This document shows positions 51,266 to 59,303 of a DNA stretch of 64,000 nucleotides, in pieces. Every line of letters starts with the position of its first letter. Position 1 is the first letter of the stretch. The notes below the pieces were generated by a model. That model was not told the DNA's origin. It was given only the letters and a program-made list of their open reading frames with translations, and made no database searches. The stretch comes from JANLTP01 sp031363055 (GTDB lineage Bacteria > Pseudomonadota > Gammaproteobacteria > Burkholderiales > Burkholderiaceae_E), in assembly GCA_031363055.1 (NCBI GenBank), contig JANLTP010000127.1:62001-126000 (forward strand), read 5' to 3'. The position numbers and the translations under genes are program-made.

Positions 51266-52858
51266 GGAATATCGACTATCGAATACATCCAGCAAGGTCT
51301 GGGTAAATTCGTGCATCATGCCGAAAATCGGTCGCTTCGGTTCCAGGCCGGGCTGCAGCCCGGATGCTTGCAGGCGTTTGATCAACTCCGGATTTGACGT
51401 AATGACATGCACCGGAACATCCCAGGGCGCATCGCGACCGCTGACGCTGCTGGCCGGTTGATGATCGCCCAGCAAAACCAGCACGCGATCCCGCCGTCGC
51501 GGTTGCTGCACATAATCGGCCAGCCAATCGAAGGTGTACGCAATCGAGCGCAGGTAGTCGGGCGTCAGGTTTAACCAATCCGGTTTGAACTTCAGCGAAT
51601 GCGCGGCGGTTGCTTCGGAGAAAGGCTGATTCGAGAGTAGTTGCGTCCAGTTCGGCTGATACGGTGGCACCGGCGCAAACGGCAAATGACTCATGATCGT
51701 TGGAAAAACCAGCAGCCGGGGCGGCGTGTCGGGCCCGATCGGATGCATTTGTTCGAACCGCGCAATCGTGTACTGATCGGGTACCCGCCAAGACCCGAAC
51801 TGCGGCCCCGGATAATTCAGATCGCGTTCATCGACAAAAGCATCATAACCATAGAAAGATTTTTCTGGCCAATCCCAGCTCAAGGACGGATAAAGCCCGA
51901 AGCTCTGGTAGCCTCGTTTACGAAAAAAACTGACCAGGGTAGGACGCTGGGTGGTCAACAACAAATCGTGGCGAAACGGATCGCTTAAATCCAGGCCCGA
52001 CAACAGGCCCAGGTGGGCGAGTTCCGACCCGCCGCCGAAGGTCGGCGATCGCACCAGGGTCGACAACACCGTTTGACCGCTCTGCGCCAACGCTCGGGCC
52101 AGCGCCGCACGCGAACCGGCCAAGGTCTGGCGACTCTGCGCATTATCCAGCGTTGTTGCCCCGTACGATTCCAGAAAAAAAATGCTGACGTCAGTCCCTT
52201 TCAAGCTGGCCAGATCACTGTCAAAGGCGGGCGATGGCGGCAACACCGCTTGCTGTTGATTGGGCAAGAGGGCCGTTGCCAGCAGATGAGCTTGTCGAGC
52301 ATAAGTCGGAATAACCGGTTTCGATACCCAGGGCCAGGTTGCCTGTTCACCGGCCAGATTAAAGGCAACCAATACCAAGGCGGCGCCACTGAACAACCAG
52401 GCAACCGGCGACGTCAGTGCGCGTGGCGCGGTCTGCTCGGCAGTGGTCTTGATGGCCCATCGGATCAACCGGTACAGGCCCCAGACCAGCGCGATGATCG
52501 CGAGCACAATCAACAAGGGGACCCACCACGGCACCTTGCGGGCCAGCACCGACAACACAATCGGCACCTGGTAGCCATCCCAGTACAGATTGATGGAGCG
52601 GCCAAATAACGCGGGCACGGTAACGTCGCCGTACCGGCCGACCACCAGCGCCAGATAGCCGACACTCAGCGCAGCGATGGACTTGGACGACAGACGACCG
52701 GCCAGCGCGACCGAGGCGAGCAGCACGCACCACAGCGCGACGAACTCGGGCGCCAGACGGGTATCGAGCTTGATACCGGGCGTCGGCCACCAGTTCTCGA
52801 AGCTTAAGACCGAATTCAGCAGCAACAAGGCTGCCAGGGCTTTCAGGATGGGTAACAA
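51251..52858 (-). CDS. LTA-synthase-like membrane sulfatase/phosphoglycerol transferase
   Basis: 535 residues. Four to five N-terminal membrane spans (LKALAALLLLNSVLSF, FVALWCVLLASVALAG, PLLIVLAIIALVWGLYRLI, AWLFSGAALVLVAFNLAG), then a sulfatase-fold domain: DVSIFFLESYGATTLD with the metal-binding Glu, a candidate Thr nucleophile in SPTFGGGSELAHLGLLSG, and LVLLGDHQPASSVSG with the metal-binding Asp-His. Such enzymes move phosphoglycerol or phosphoethanolamine onto envelope glycans or lipids. It stands alone on the minus strand. Substrate not determinable. Confidence 0.88.
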   Translation of the reverse strand: MLPILKALAALLLLNSVLSFENWWPTPGIKLDTRLAPEFVALWCVLLASVALAGRLSSKSIAALSVGYLALVVGRYGDVTVPALFGRSINLYWDGYQVPIVLSVLARKVPWWVPLLIVLAIIALVWGLYRLIRWAIKTTAEQTAPRALTSPVAWLFSGAALVLVAFNLAGEQATWPWVSKPVIPTYARQAHLLATALLPNQQQAVLPPSPAFDSDLASLKGTDVSIFFLESYGATTLDNAQSRQTLAGSRAALARALAQSGQTVLSTLVRSPTFGGGSELAHLGLLSGLDLSDPFRHDLLLTTQRPTLVSFFRKRGYQSFGLYPSLSWDWPEKSFYGYDAFVDERDLNYPGPQFGSWRVPDQYTIARFEQMHPIGPDTPPRLLVFPTIMSHLPFAPVPPYQPNWTQLLSNQPFSEATAAHSLKFKPDWLNLTPDYLRSIAYTFDWLADYVQQPRRRDRVLVLLGDHQPASSVSGRDAPWDVPVHVITSNPELIKRLQASGLQPGLEPKRPIFGMMHEFTQTLLDVFDSRYSSSGR

Positions 52859-52867
52859 GACAATTTT

Positions 52868-53023
52868 CGGCGCTGGCGCAGCAGTAAAAACCCGATGTTA
52901 CTGATGTTCAGCAAATTCCAGCCGATGCCGTTGATAAACGCTGCAGTATTGAAGCCCGAGCAGCAGCGATCTCAAGCCACCGATCCGGTCCGAATGGACG
53001 CCGGAAATCAACCGGCTAACGAC
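52868..53023 (-). pseudogene. Remnant copy of the MFS transporter gene at 59304
   Basis: 52868-52950 matches the 3' end of the MFS gene at about 59315-59395 (for example ACTGATGTTCAGCAAATTCC in both). 52968-53020 matches its internal part at about 59660-59715 (GACGCCGGAAATCA, CGGCTAACGAC). The order is kept but some 260 bp between them are missing, and the frame is broken. A duplicated and decayed paralogue, about 6.4 kb from the intact gene. Confidence 0.85.
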
Positions 53024-53417
53024 CCTGCCCGCCTTTGACGAAATCGATAGCGTTCAGAAAAAGTTGGAGATCCTTGTCGTATTCTGCCGATTCGGCGCGG
53101 TCGATCTGTATCCACTCCTTTGAACTGGCCATACCCCTGGGCTGAAACGAAACGACGTTTTCCCTGGAGAACTTCAATTCAGTGACGGCGGCGGCGGGCA
53201 GGCGCAAACCGACCCCATCACCGCTAATGCAGGCAAACATCTTGTCGCTGATGAAGTAGGCGTCAAGACCATTGATCTTTCTTGCGCTCACGCCAGGCAG
53301 GTTGAGCAGCAGGGAGTCGAGCCGGGCTTTGCGACCGGCCAGGGGACTATCGGATTTGAATCCATCAGTTTTCAACGGGGCTCCTAGTTTGCCTATCCGG
53401 GGCACGTTGGCTATCAA
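53016..53417 (-). CDS. Small protein, TfoX/YjbR-like
   Basis: Up to 133 residues; the first 20-30 lie over the Bug remnant and the true start may be internal (for example the region of SDSPLAGRKARLDSLLLN). LPGVSARKINGLDAYFISDKMFACISGDGVGLRLP resembles the TfoX N-terminal or YjbR type of small alpha/beta domain. The C-terminus (YDKDLQLFLNAIDFVKGG) is a plausible end. It is wedged between two decayed genes, so it may itself be a survivor or a remnant. Confidence 0.5.
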   Translation of the reverse strand: MIANVPRIGKLGAPLKTDGFKSDSPLAGRKARLDSLLLNLPGVSARKINGLDAYFISDKMFACISGDGVGLRLPAAAVTELKFSRENVVSFQPRGMASSKEWIQIDRAESAEYDKDLQLFLNAIDFVKGGQGR

Positions 53418-53723
53418 AGAAAGATCTTGCCTTCAGTAATGACCCGTTTCCCCAGGAAACATAATTCGGCGGTATCGGCTGTAACTTCACATAGGCAATT
53501 AACTGCTTCAAATTGTGGACAGGTACCGACGGGTTTACCACGAGCACGTTGCCGCTGTAGGCCGCTCTCCAATGATTCGCGCGATGGAATCGGTCGAGCC
53601 ACCCGCAGCGCCGGCCGCAACAATCTTGATCGGCCGGTTCGGGTAGTCCTGAGCATGCGCGAAATTCGCGAGCCAGAACAACGTCGCGAGCGTGGCCAAC
53701 AACATTCGAAGCAGCGTCATCAT
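53400..53723 (-). pseudogene. Decayed Bug/TctC-family solute-binding protein gene
   Basis: The N-terminus MMTLLRMLLATLATLFWLAN, then YPNRPIKIVAAGAAGGSTDS and IARIIGE, is the start of a tripartite tricarboxylate transporter binding protein. The frame then stops. Another frame gives VLVVNPSVPVHNLKQLIAYV and YVSWGNGSLL, a later part of the same family. About 60-70 residues between the pieces and the entire C-terminal half are missing. Clear relic; the family is especially abundant in Betaproteobacteria. Confidence 0.82.
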
Positions 53724-53847
53724 GGAGTTCCCCTCCACTTTCGCTTCATCATATTTCTGAAGCCGTAAGTGCCAATATGACCCGAGACACCACCCATGGG
53801 GTCGAGGGCATAGCCAGCGAAGCCGCTATGGCACGTGCATTCGACCA

Positions 53848-54405
53848 TCAAGTTCGATGCGCCTTGGCCATTTTGGACTGGATCGATTTCGACCAGATCA
53901 CGTGGCCAGGCTCCTTGCCGCCGAGGATCGAGAGCAGCAGCGCTTCCTTGGCAGAAACATTGATGAACGTGCGCATGACGCCGGGCGGGCAGCAAATGCC
54001 GTCGAGATAGTCGAGATCGACATGCTCTTCGCCGTTGTCACCCCAGGCGACACGCCATTGGCCGGTGAGGCAGATGAAGGTTTCTTCGGTATCGTGGGAA
54101 TGCAGCGCGGCAACGTTGCCCGACTCGGCCCGGATGAAATCGATGTGATAGTTCTCGGCCGTCTCGACCTGCGGCTTGAGGTTCTCATCCGCAGTACCGT
54201 GACCGAGCGCGCCCATCAGGACGCGGTTGTGGCCGGGAATGACGGCGTCAACGAAGGCGCGATCGCTTTGCGGCATGCGGTCGAAGCGGAACACGTTCTT
54301 CAGCATGGCCTCGCGCGTGATCGGAGCCGAGCGGGCGAACCACGCGCTGTGCTCGGTCACGCTCTTGTCGTGGACGATGTCGAGTTCCTTGCGGGGATAG
54401 GGCAT
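53848..54405 (-). CDS. Cupin-domain protein
   Basis: About 185 residues. ATG 54405 has AAGGAG six bases upstream and is preferred to an earlier one at 54420. The cupin core shows as ALHSHDTEETFICLTGQW and GEEHVDLDYLDGICCPPGVMRTF, with metal ligands His/His/Glu in the first motif. The second motif has no His at the usual place, so metal binding may be altered. Probably a small dioxygenase-like or sensor protein; substrate unknown. Confidence 0.82.
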   Translation of the reverse strand: MPYPRKELDIVHDKSVTEHSAWFARSAPITREAMLKNVFRFDRMPQSDRAFVDAVIPGHNRVLMGALGHGTADENLKPQVETAENYHIDFIRAESGNVAALHSHDTEETFICLTGQWRVAWGDNGEEHVDLDYLDGICCPPGVMRTFINVSAKEALLLSILGGKEPGHVIWSKSIQSKMAKAHRT

Positions 54406-54420
54406 GGCGGTCTCCTTCAT

Positions 54421-54776
54421 TCAGCCATTCTCGGCACGCGCGATCATACAGCGCGCGCTGCGCAAGGATACGCATACAAAAAGTATAGCGCCAGCTTGGG
54501 ACATGCTCCAGGTGTTGCGTTTTGGAATTCCGTCAACAGTCTCCAGAGTATTCTCTGGCGTTCACCCAGGTGCGTAAGGATCTTTTCGAGGCGACATCAC
54601 CCGATGCATGGCGTCGAGGTGGACTACCCTCAAATCGGCGGAACCTGCCGAAACTGGTGAATTCTGAATCGGCGTCAACATTTGGTCACGCAATCGCCTT
54701 GCTGCTAATCGGAATGCCGGTCTCGCATTTTCATCCGCTTTTGGACCACTTTGCCATTGATCCCTGAGGAAACAGA
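54421..54776. other. Intergenic region between divergent genes, no recognised gene
   Basis: 356 bp between the cupin gene and the MntA-like gene. It should contain both promoters. A short palindromic GC run (GCGCGCGCTGCGC) is near the cupin end. Nothing else was recognised. Confidence 0.45.
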
Positions 54777-55067
54777 GTGAAACCTTCCGAATTGCTGCGA
54801 AGCCATCGAAATGCGGTGCTGGCGATCGCCACCAGAAACGGTGCGCAAAACGTTCGTGTGTTTGGCTCAGTTGTGCGCGGCGAAGATATCGCAGGAAGCG
54901 ATATTGATCTTCTGGTCGATGTTCCCAGGGGAGCAACCCTACTCGACATGGTGCGGATGCAATCTGCCATTGAACAGGAGTTAGGCGTTTCGGTTGATGT
55001 TCTAACTGCTGAAGACCTGCCACAAAAAATTCGGCAGCGAGTGTTAGATGAAGCCCAAAATTTATGA
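54777..55067 (+). CDS. mntA: MntA-type minimal nucleotidyltransferase antitoxin
   Basis: 96 residues from GTG 54777 (GAGGAAACA upstream). Contains the nucleotidyltransferase motif VFGSVVRGEDIAGSDIDLLV (GS...DxD) and a second Asp in VSVDVLT. In HEPN/MNT pairs, MntA inactivates the HEPN RNase HepT by adding AMP to a tyrosine. The next gene overlaps by four bases and is the HEPN partner. Confidence 0.92.
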   Translation: MKPSELLRSHRNAVLAIATRNGAQNVRVFGSVVRGEDIAGSDIDLLVDVPRGATLLDMVRMQSAIEQELGVSVDVLTAEDLPQKIRQRVLDEAQNL

Positions 55068-55447
55068 GCAACGAACATCGTGACACGGATTACCTTGAAC
55101 ATATCCAGATCGCGATCAAGAAAATTCTTCGTTACCTCGAATCAGTAGACGAGAGCGAATTTCGAGCAGACGAGCTTTTACAAGATGCCGTGATTCGGAA
55201 TCTGGAAATTATCGGCGAGGCTGTTTCGAAATTAATCGCTGGACTGAAAGTCAAGTATCTAGACGTACCGTGGACTGAAATTTCCGGAATGAGGAATCGA
55301 CTGATACACGGATATATGTCCGTCAATTTGCAGATTGTCTGGGATACAGTGCAAAAAATATTGCCGAATTTCAGCGACCGGATTCAGCAAATTCAAAGCG
55401 CGCTGCCGTCTAATGATCAGCAAACTAGCAAACGGCGTGATCGTTGA
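55064..55447 (+). CDS. hepT: HepT-type HEPN ribonuclease toxin
   Basis: 127 residues, helical, with the HEPN active-site motif RNRLIHGY (Rx4HxY) near residue 86. The tyrosine is the known AMP acceptor in this class (type VII toxin-antitoxin). Preceded by DAVIRNLEIIGEAVSKL, typical of the family. ATG overlaps the mntA stop (ATGA). All key residues are present, so the pair looks functional. Confidence 0.93.
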   Translation: MSNEHRDTDYLEHIQIAIKKILRYLESVDESEFRADELLQDAVIRNLEIIGEAVSKLIAGLKVKYLDVPWTEISGMRNRLIHGYMSVNLQIVWDTVQKILPNFSDRIQQIQSALPSNDQQTSKRRDR

Positions 55448-55482
55448 GTTTTGTCCTACCTTTGACAACAGCGAGAACGGTA

Positions 55483-55623
55483 ATGGTCAATGACAAGGGC
55501 GAGTACATCACTTGCGCCAATCAATCGTTTGGGCTGATTGGCAGCATCGTCGCGCAGACTCAATTCGATAACTGTGTCTCGGCGGCAAAAGAAATGGGTT
55601 GCAAAGCCGAGAACCGGCAATAG
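55483..55623 (+). pseudogene. Fragment of a small lipoprotein-like gene
   Basis: A 46-residue frame, VNDKGEYITCANQSFGLIG, then FDNCVSAAKEMGCKAE, ending in TAG. It resembles the C-terminal half of small bacterial lipoproteins with paired Cys. No signal peptide or start signal precedes it, so it is probably a truncated remnant behind the toxin-antitoxin pair. Confidence 0.4.
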
Positions 55624-55755
55624 GGGCGATCGCGAGGCTTGTCACGACGGCGCCGGGTGAAGTGAAATCCGGCCGCCGCACTCGAACGTCGGCCGAGACT
55701 GTGCAACGCTAGACTACGGCATCCAAATTTCAGATCGCCGTTGGCGTTAACTCTC

Positions 55756-57606
55756 ATGCGCAAACTAACCGCGCCCTTGCAGTCTCAGTTGGTCGATTGG
55801 CTGGTCAAGGAAGGCGACCTCGTGATTCCGGGCCAAGTTGTGGTTGTGCTCGAGGCGATGAAGATGGAGCACGAAGTACGCGCTGAAGTGGGCGGTCGAA
55901 TTCTCGGATTGGCCTTCAAGCCCGGTGATATCGTTCAAGAGGGCGATCCACTGCTGACGATCGCGCCGGATTCCGAGCACAGCACAATCGGACACATGAC
56001 AGGCACAGCCGGAAAGACAGGCACAGCCGGAAAAGTCGAGACGCCGATGCATTCTGATTTACCGCGCCCCGACCTGCAACGAATGATGGATCGCAATGCG
56101 TTCACCCTGGATGAACAGCGCCCCGCAGCGATCGCCAAACGCCACGCGCTCGGCCTGCGCAGCGCCCGCGAGAACATCGCGCAACTTTGTGATCCGGACA
56201 GCTTCGTTGAATACGGCGCGCTTGCCGTCGCCGCGCAAAGCACCCGCCGCACTCAAGACGACTTGATCCGCAACACGCCGGCCGACGGCATGGTCACCGG
56301 CATCGGCAGCATCAACGCCAACTTGTTCGGCGCCGAAGCCTCGCGCAGCGCAGTGATGGCCTACGACTTCACAGTCTTGGCCGGCACGCAGGGCATGCGC
56401 AATCACGAAAAGAAAGACCGGCTGCTCGGCGTGGCGCTGCAAAACCAATTGCCGGTGGTGCTGTTCGCCGAGGGCGGCGGTGGCCGACCCGGCGACGTCG
56501 ACATGCCGATCGTGGCGGGCTTGCATATCAGCACCTTTGCCGCGTTTGCGAGGCTCTCGGGTAGGGTACCGGTGATCGGCATTGTCGCGGGCCGCTGTTT
56601 TGCGGGCAACGCGGCGTTGCTCGGCTGCTGCGATGTAATCATCGCCACGCGCGGCAGCAACATCGGCATGGGCGGGCCTGCGATGATCGAGGGCGGCGGC
56701 CTGGGCGTTTTCAAGCCCGAGCAGGTCGGTCCAAGCGACGTGCAGCACGGCAATGGTGTCATTGATATTCTGGTCGAGAACGAGCAGGAAGCGGTGGCGA
56801 TTGCACGCCAATATCTGGCGTACTTTCAAGGTCGCACCCGCGAGCCCCAAGCGCCCGATGCGATAAGGCTGCGCGATGTGGTGCCGGAGAACCGCTTGCG
56901 CGTCTACGACACGCGGGTCGCGATGACCGGCATCGCGGACCTTGGATCGCTGCTGCCGCTACGTACCGGTTTTGGCGCGGGTATTCATATTGCGCTGGCG
57001 CGTATCGACGGCCGCCCGGTCGGCATGATCGCGAATAACCCGGGGCACCTGGGTGGCGCGATCGACGCCGACGCGGCCGACAAGGCGGCGCGCTTCATGC
57101 AGCTTTGCGATGCACACGCGCTGCCCATCGTGAGTCTGGTCGACACGCCGGGGTTCATGGTCGGCCCTGACATTGAAACGCAAGCGCAAGTGCGCCACGT
57201 CAGCCGAATGTTCGTGACCGCTGCGGCGCTGCGGGTTCCGTACTTCAGCGTGGTGCTGCGCAAGGGTTACGGTCTGGGCGCGATGGCGATGACAGCGGGC
57301 AGTTTTCATGCGCCGCTCTTTAACATCGCCTGGCCTACCGGCGAGTTCGGCGGCATGGGTCTTGAGGGCGCGGTGCGCCTGGGCTTTCGCAAGGAGCTCG
57401 AAGCCGTGCCCGAAGGCGCGCAGCGTGAAGCATTGTTTGAGCAGTTGGTTGCACAGCAGTATCAGGCCGGGCAGGCGATGAACATGGCGGCGACCTTGGA
57501 GATTGACGCAGTCATTGATCCGGCGCTGACGCGCGATTGGTTGATCAAGGGGTTAAACAGCGCAAAGCTGAGCGAGCGTTCGCAGCGCTTTGTGGATACT
57601 TGGTAG
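55756..57606 (+). CDS. Acyl-CoA carboxylase: biotinyl domain fused to carboxyltransferase
   Basis: About 616 residues from ATG 55756; a TTG 15 bases earlier is possible. Residues 1-75 are a biotinyl domain with the acceptor motif EAMKMEHE. After a linker with an 18-bp repeat (GTAGKTGTAGK) follows a propionyl/acetyl/methylcrotonyl-CoA carboxyltransferase: VMAYDFTVLAGTQGMRNH, LFAEGGGGRPGD, GNAALLGCCDVIIATRGSNIGMGGP, VGMIANNPGHLGGAID, LVDTPGFMVGPDIE and RKGYGLGAMAM. Normally the biotinyl domain is on the biotin carboxylase subunit; none is encoded here. The acyl-CoA substrate is not clear. Confidence 0.9.
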   Translation: MRKLTAPLQSQLVDWLVKEGDLVIPGQVVVVLEAMKMEHEVRAEVGGRILGLAFKPGDIVQEGDPLLTIAPDSEHSTIGHMTGTAGKTGTAGKVETPMHSDLPRPDLQRMMDRNAFTLDEQRPAAIAKRHALGLRSARENIAQLCDPDSFVEYGALAVAAQSTRRTQDDLIRNTPADGMVTGIGSINANLFGAEASRSAVMAYDFTVLAGTQGMRNHEKKDRLLGVALQNQLPVVLFAEGGGGRPGDVDMPIVAGLHISTFAAFARLSGRVPVIGIVAGRCFAGNAALLGCCDVIIATRGSNIGMGGPAMIEGGGLGVFKPEQVGPSDVQHGNGVIDILVENEQEAVAIARQYLAYFQGRTREPQAPDAIRLRDVVPENRLRVYDTRVAMTGIADLGSLLPLRTGFGAGIHIALARIDGRPVGMIANNPGHLGGAIDADAADKAARFMQLCDAHALPIVSLVDTPGFMVGPDIETQAQVRHVSRMFVTAAALRVPYFSVVLRKGYGLGAMAMTAGSFHAPLFNIAWPTGEFGGMGLEGAVRLGFRKELEAVPEGAQREALFEQLVAQQYQAGQAMNMAATLEIDAVIDPALTRDWLIKGLNSAKLSERSQRFVDTW

Positions 57607-57637
57607 CGGTCGGCGGCGAATCGAATAACCTTCGTAG

Positions 57638-58882
57638 TTAAACAACACTCGTTATCGCACTAAAAGCACTACTCATCTCAGCGATTTCGATAATCGAAAT
57701 GCCGGCGCGCCGTGCGGTAGCCTGCCATTGCTTTGTGGCACTTAGGACCTCCGCAATAATGCGCTGCGACGATTGTGCAGTCAGTCTATAAAAAGGTGCC
57801 GTCGATTCCACAAGTTTCAACGAAGGGCGATTGTCGATGTCGTCAATGTTTAATACATGGTCTGCTTTTTCAACACTTGGATTGATGTCAAAGGCTGGAG
57901 AAAGTCTCCAACCGTTATTGGACAACAAGAAGCCGTGGTTTCTCAAATGATCGTCTCTATTTCCAATCGCTACATTAAAAGCGACTCGTCGAAATAGTTG
58001 TTCAAGGTCTGCTGATAAAAATTGCGTATCGCCATGCCTCACTAAAAACTCAGCCAGCTCAAGATAGCTCGTGCCTTCGCTTTGCTGCTTTTTAAGGAGG
58101 GTCATGGCCGACGTAAAGAAGCGTCGCTGCCCTTCAGCGCGATCAAAACGCCGCACGCAAAAAGTGTGATGCGCTGTACCAAACCGAAGCACTTTTGCCT
58201 CTGGCATATCGACACCACAAAGCCTTGCCAGCCACCACCCTACGCCCTCCCAAGCGCCGATGTCGCGCGAGTCGTCGCTGGCGGGGAACTTCGCGATCCA
58301 AAGGCTTCCATCGGTCTCTTGAAAATTTGCCTTTGGTCGTGCGCCGCCTAACGATGCTCCTGGAGCGACCAAAACCGCTAGCCATCGGCGCAACTGATTC
58401 ATGTTATCGATGCTCTTTTTTGAAAGCTCGTGCGCGATGACGGAAAGCTCGCCAAGGCTTGTGACTGGTGGCGCGGCTAGCGGCTCGTTTGCCAGAAATT
58501 TGTCGCCTCCGGGTAGTTTGAAGCGTAACCCACCTTGGCGCGTCAAGTCTTGTACGCCGAGTAAAAAGTCCCACTCGTAAAGTGTTCTGGATGGGCGAGA
58601 TTGGTCTTTTGCTTGTAGCGCCTCTCCTCGGCGCATTAAAGTCTGGCCCCAGCGATCTGGTGAGGAATCCAAAAAAATGCCGAAGTTATCGCTCGTTTGA
58701 GCAGGAAAGAAGCTGCCTTCGTCCAAACCAAGTTGCGGATCAATCGAAAATGCAACTTTCTCTTGCGCTAGCCATTTACGGATGTATTTGAAACGAACTT
58801 GGCCACGATCATGAGAAAGAACACCGATTTGCTGCAAGGGCGCCAAATCGCAATCAATCCACACCTCCAAGTCGATATTCAC
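57638..58882 (-). CDS. hipA: HipA-type serine/threonine kinase toxin
   Basis: 414 residues. HipA N-terminal domain (LDSSPDRWGQTLMRR), then the kinase core: SLGGARPKANF (Gly-rich loop), LWIAKFPA with the ATP-binding Lys, CVRRFDR, catalytic FNVAIGNRDDHLRNHGFLL and metal-binding LSPAFDINPS. Such toxins phosphorylate a tRNA synthetase and cause growth arrest. The start overlaps the hipB stop by four bases. Catalytic motifs are intact. Confidence 0.94.
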   Translation of the reverse strand: MNIDLEVWIDCDLAPLQQIGVLSHDRGQVRFKYIRKWLAQEKVAFSIDPQLGLDEGSFFPAQTSDNFGIFLDSSPDRWGQTLMRRGEALQAKDQSRPSRTLYEWDFLLGVQDLTRQGGLRFKLPGGDKFLANEPLAAPPVTSLGELSVIAHELSKKSIDNMNQLRRWLAVLVAPGASLGGARPKANFQETDGSLWIAKFPASDDSRDIGAWEGVGWWLARLCGVDMPEAKVLRFGTAHHTFCVRRFDRAEGQRRFFTSAMTLLKKQQSEGTSYLELAEFLVRHGDTQFLSADLEQLFRRVAFNVAIGNRDDHLRNHGFLLSNNGWRLSPAFDINPSVEKADHVLNIDDIDNRPSLKLVESTAPFYRLTAQSSQRIIAEVLSATKQWQATARRAGISIIEIAEMSSAFSAITSVV

Positions 58883-59187
58883 TTGCCAATTCTCTTTGAC
58901 ATTGTGAGCGCGAGGTCTTGAAGAGTGCGGCCAAGTTTGTCGTCCGCTGCAACGCTATCGAAATCCGCTTCCAATCCGTAAATCGCTAATACTCTCAGGT
59001 AGGTTCCGAAGGTAACGGACGGGTCTCCACGTTCAACCTTTACAAGCGTTTGTCGAGAAATGTCACTTCGCTTTGCAACGATTTCAGCGCTTAGTTTTCG
59101 ACGCAAACGAGCAAGACGCAACCTTTTGCCAAATGCCAAAAGGCGTTTTTCTTCCGAACTAAATAGTAGCGGCGCGGTACTTGGCAT
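58879..59187 (-). CDS. hipB: HipB-type HTH antitoxin
   Basis: 102 residues with an Xre/HTH_3 domain: LRLARLRRKLSAEIVAKRSDISRQTLVKVERGDPSVTFG, split here as LRLARLRRKLSAEI and SRQTLVKVERGD. It would bind HipA and repress the operon. An AT-rich stretch directly upstream (59195-59235, with ATATATA) is the probable promoter/operator region. Confidence 0.92.
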   Translation of the reverse strand: MPSTAPLLFSSEEKRLLAFGKRLRLARLRRKLSAEIVAKRSDISRQTLVKVERGDPSVTFGTYLRVLAIYGLEADFDSVAADDKLGRTLQDLALTMSKRIGK

Positions 59188-59303
59188 GAGGCCATTGTAG
59201 GCATATATATAGTTTTTTGTACATAATGGTTTACGTTAACTACCTACGGCGTGCGTCGCAAGAGGGCCAAAAGCCACGCCGTTTGCAGGAGAACGCCAGC
59301 AGC

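Noticed and set aside
54522..54767. 81-residue ORF between the cupin and mntA genes
   Set aside because: No start signal, no recognisable motif and composition typical of non-coding sequence.
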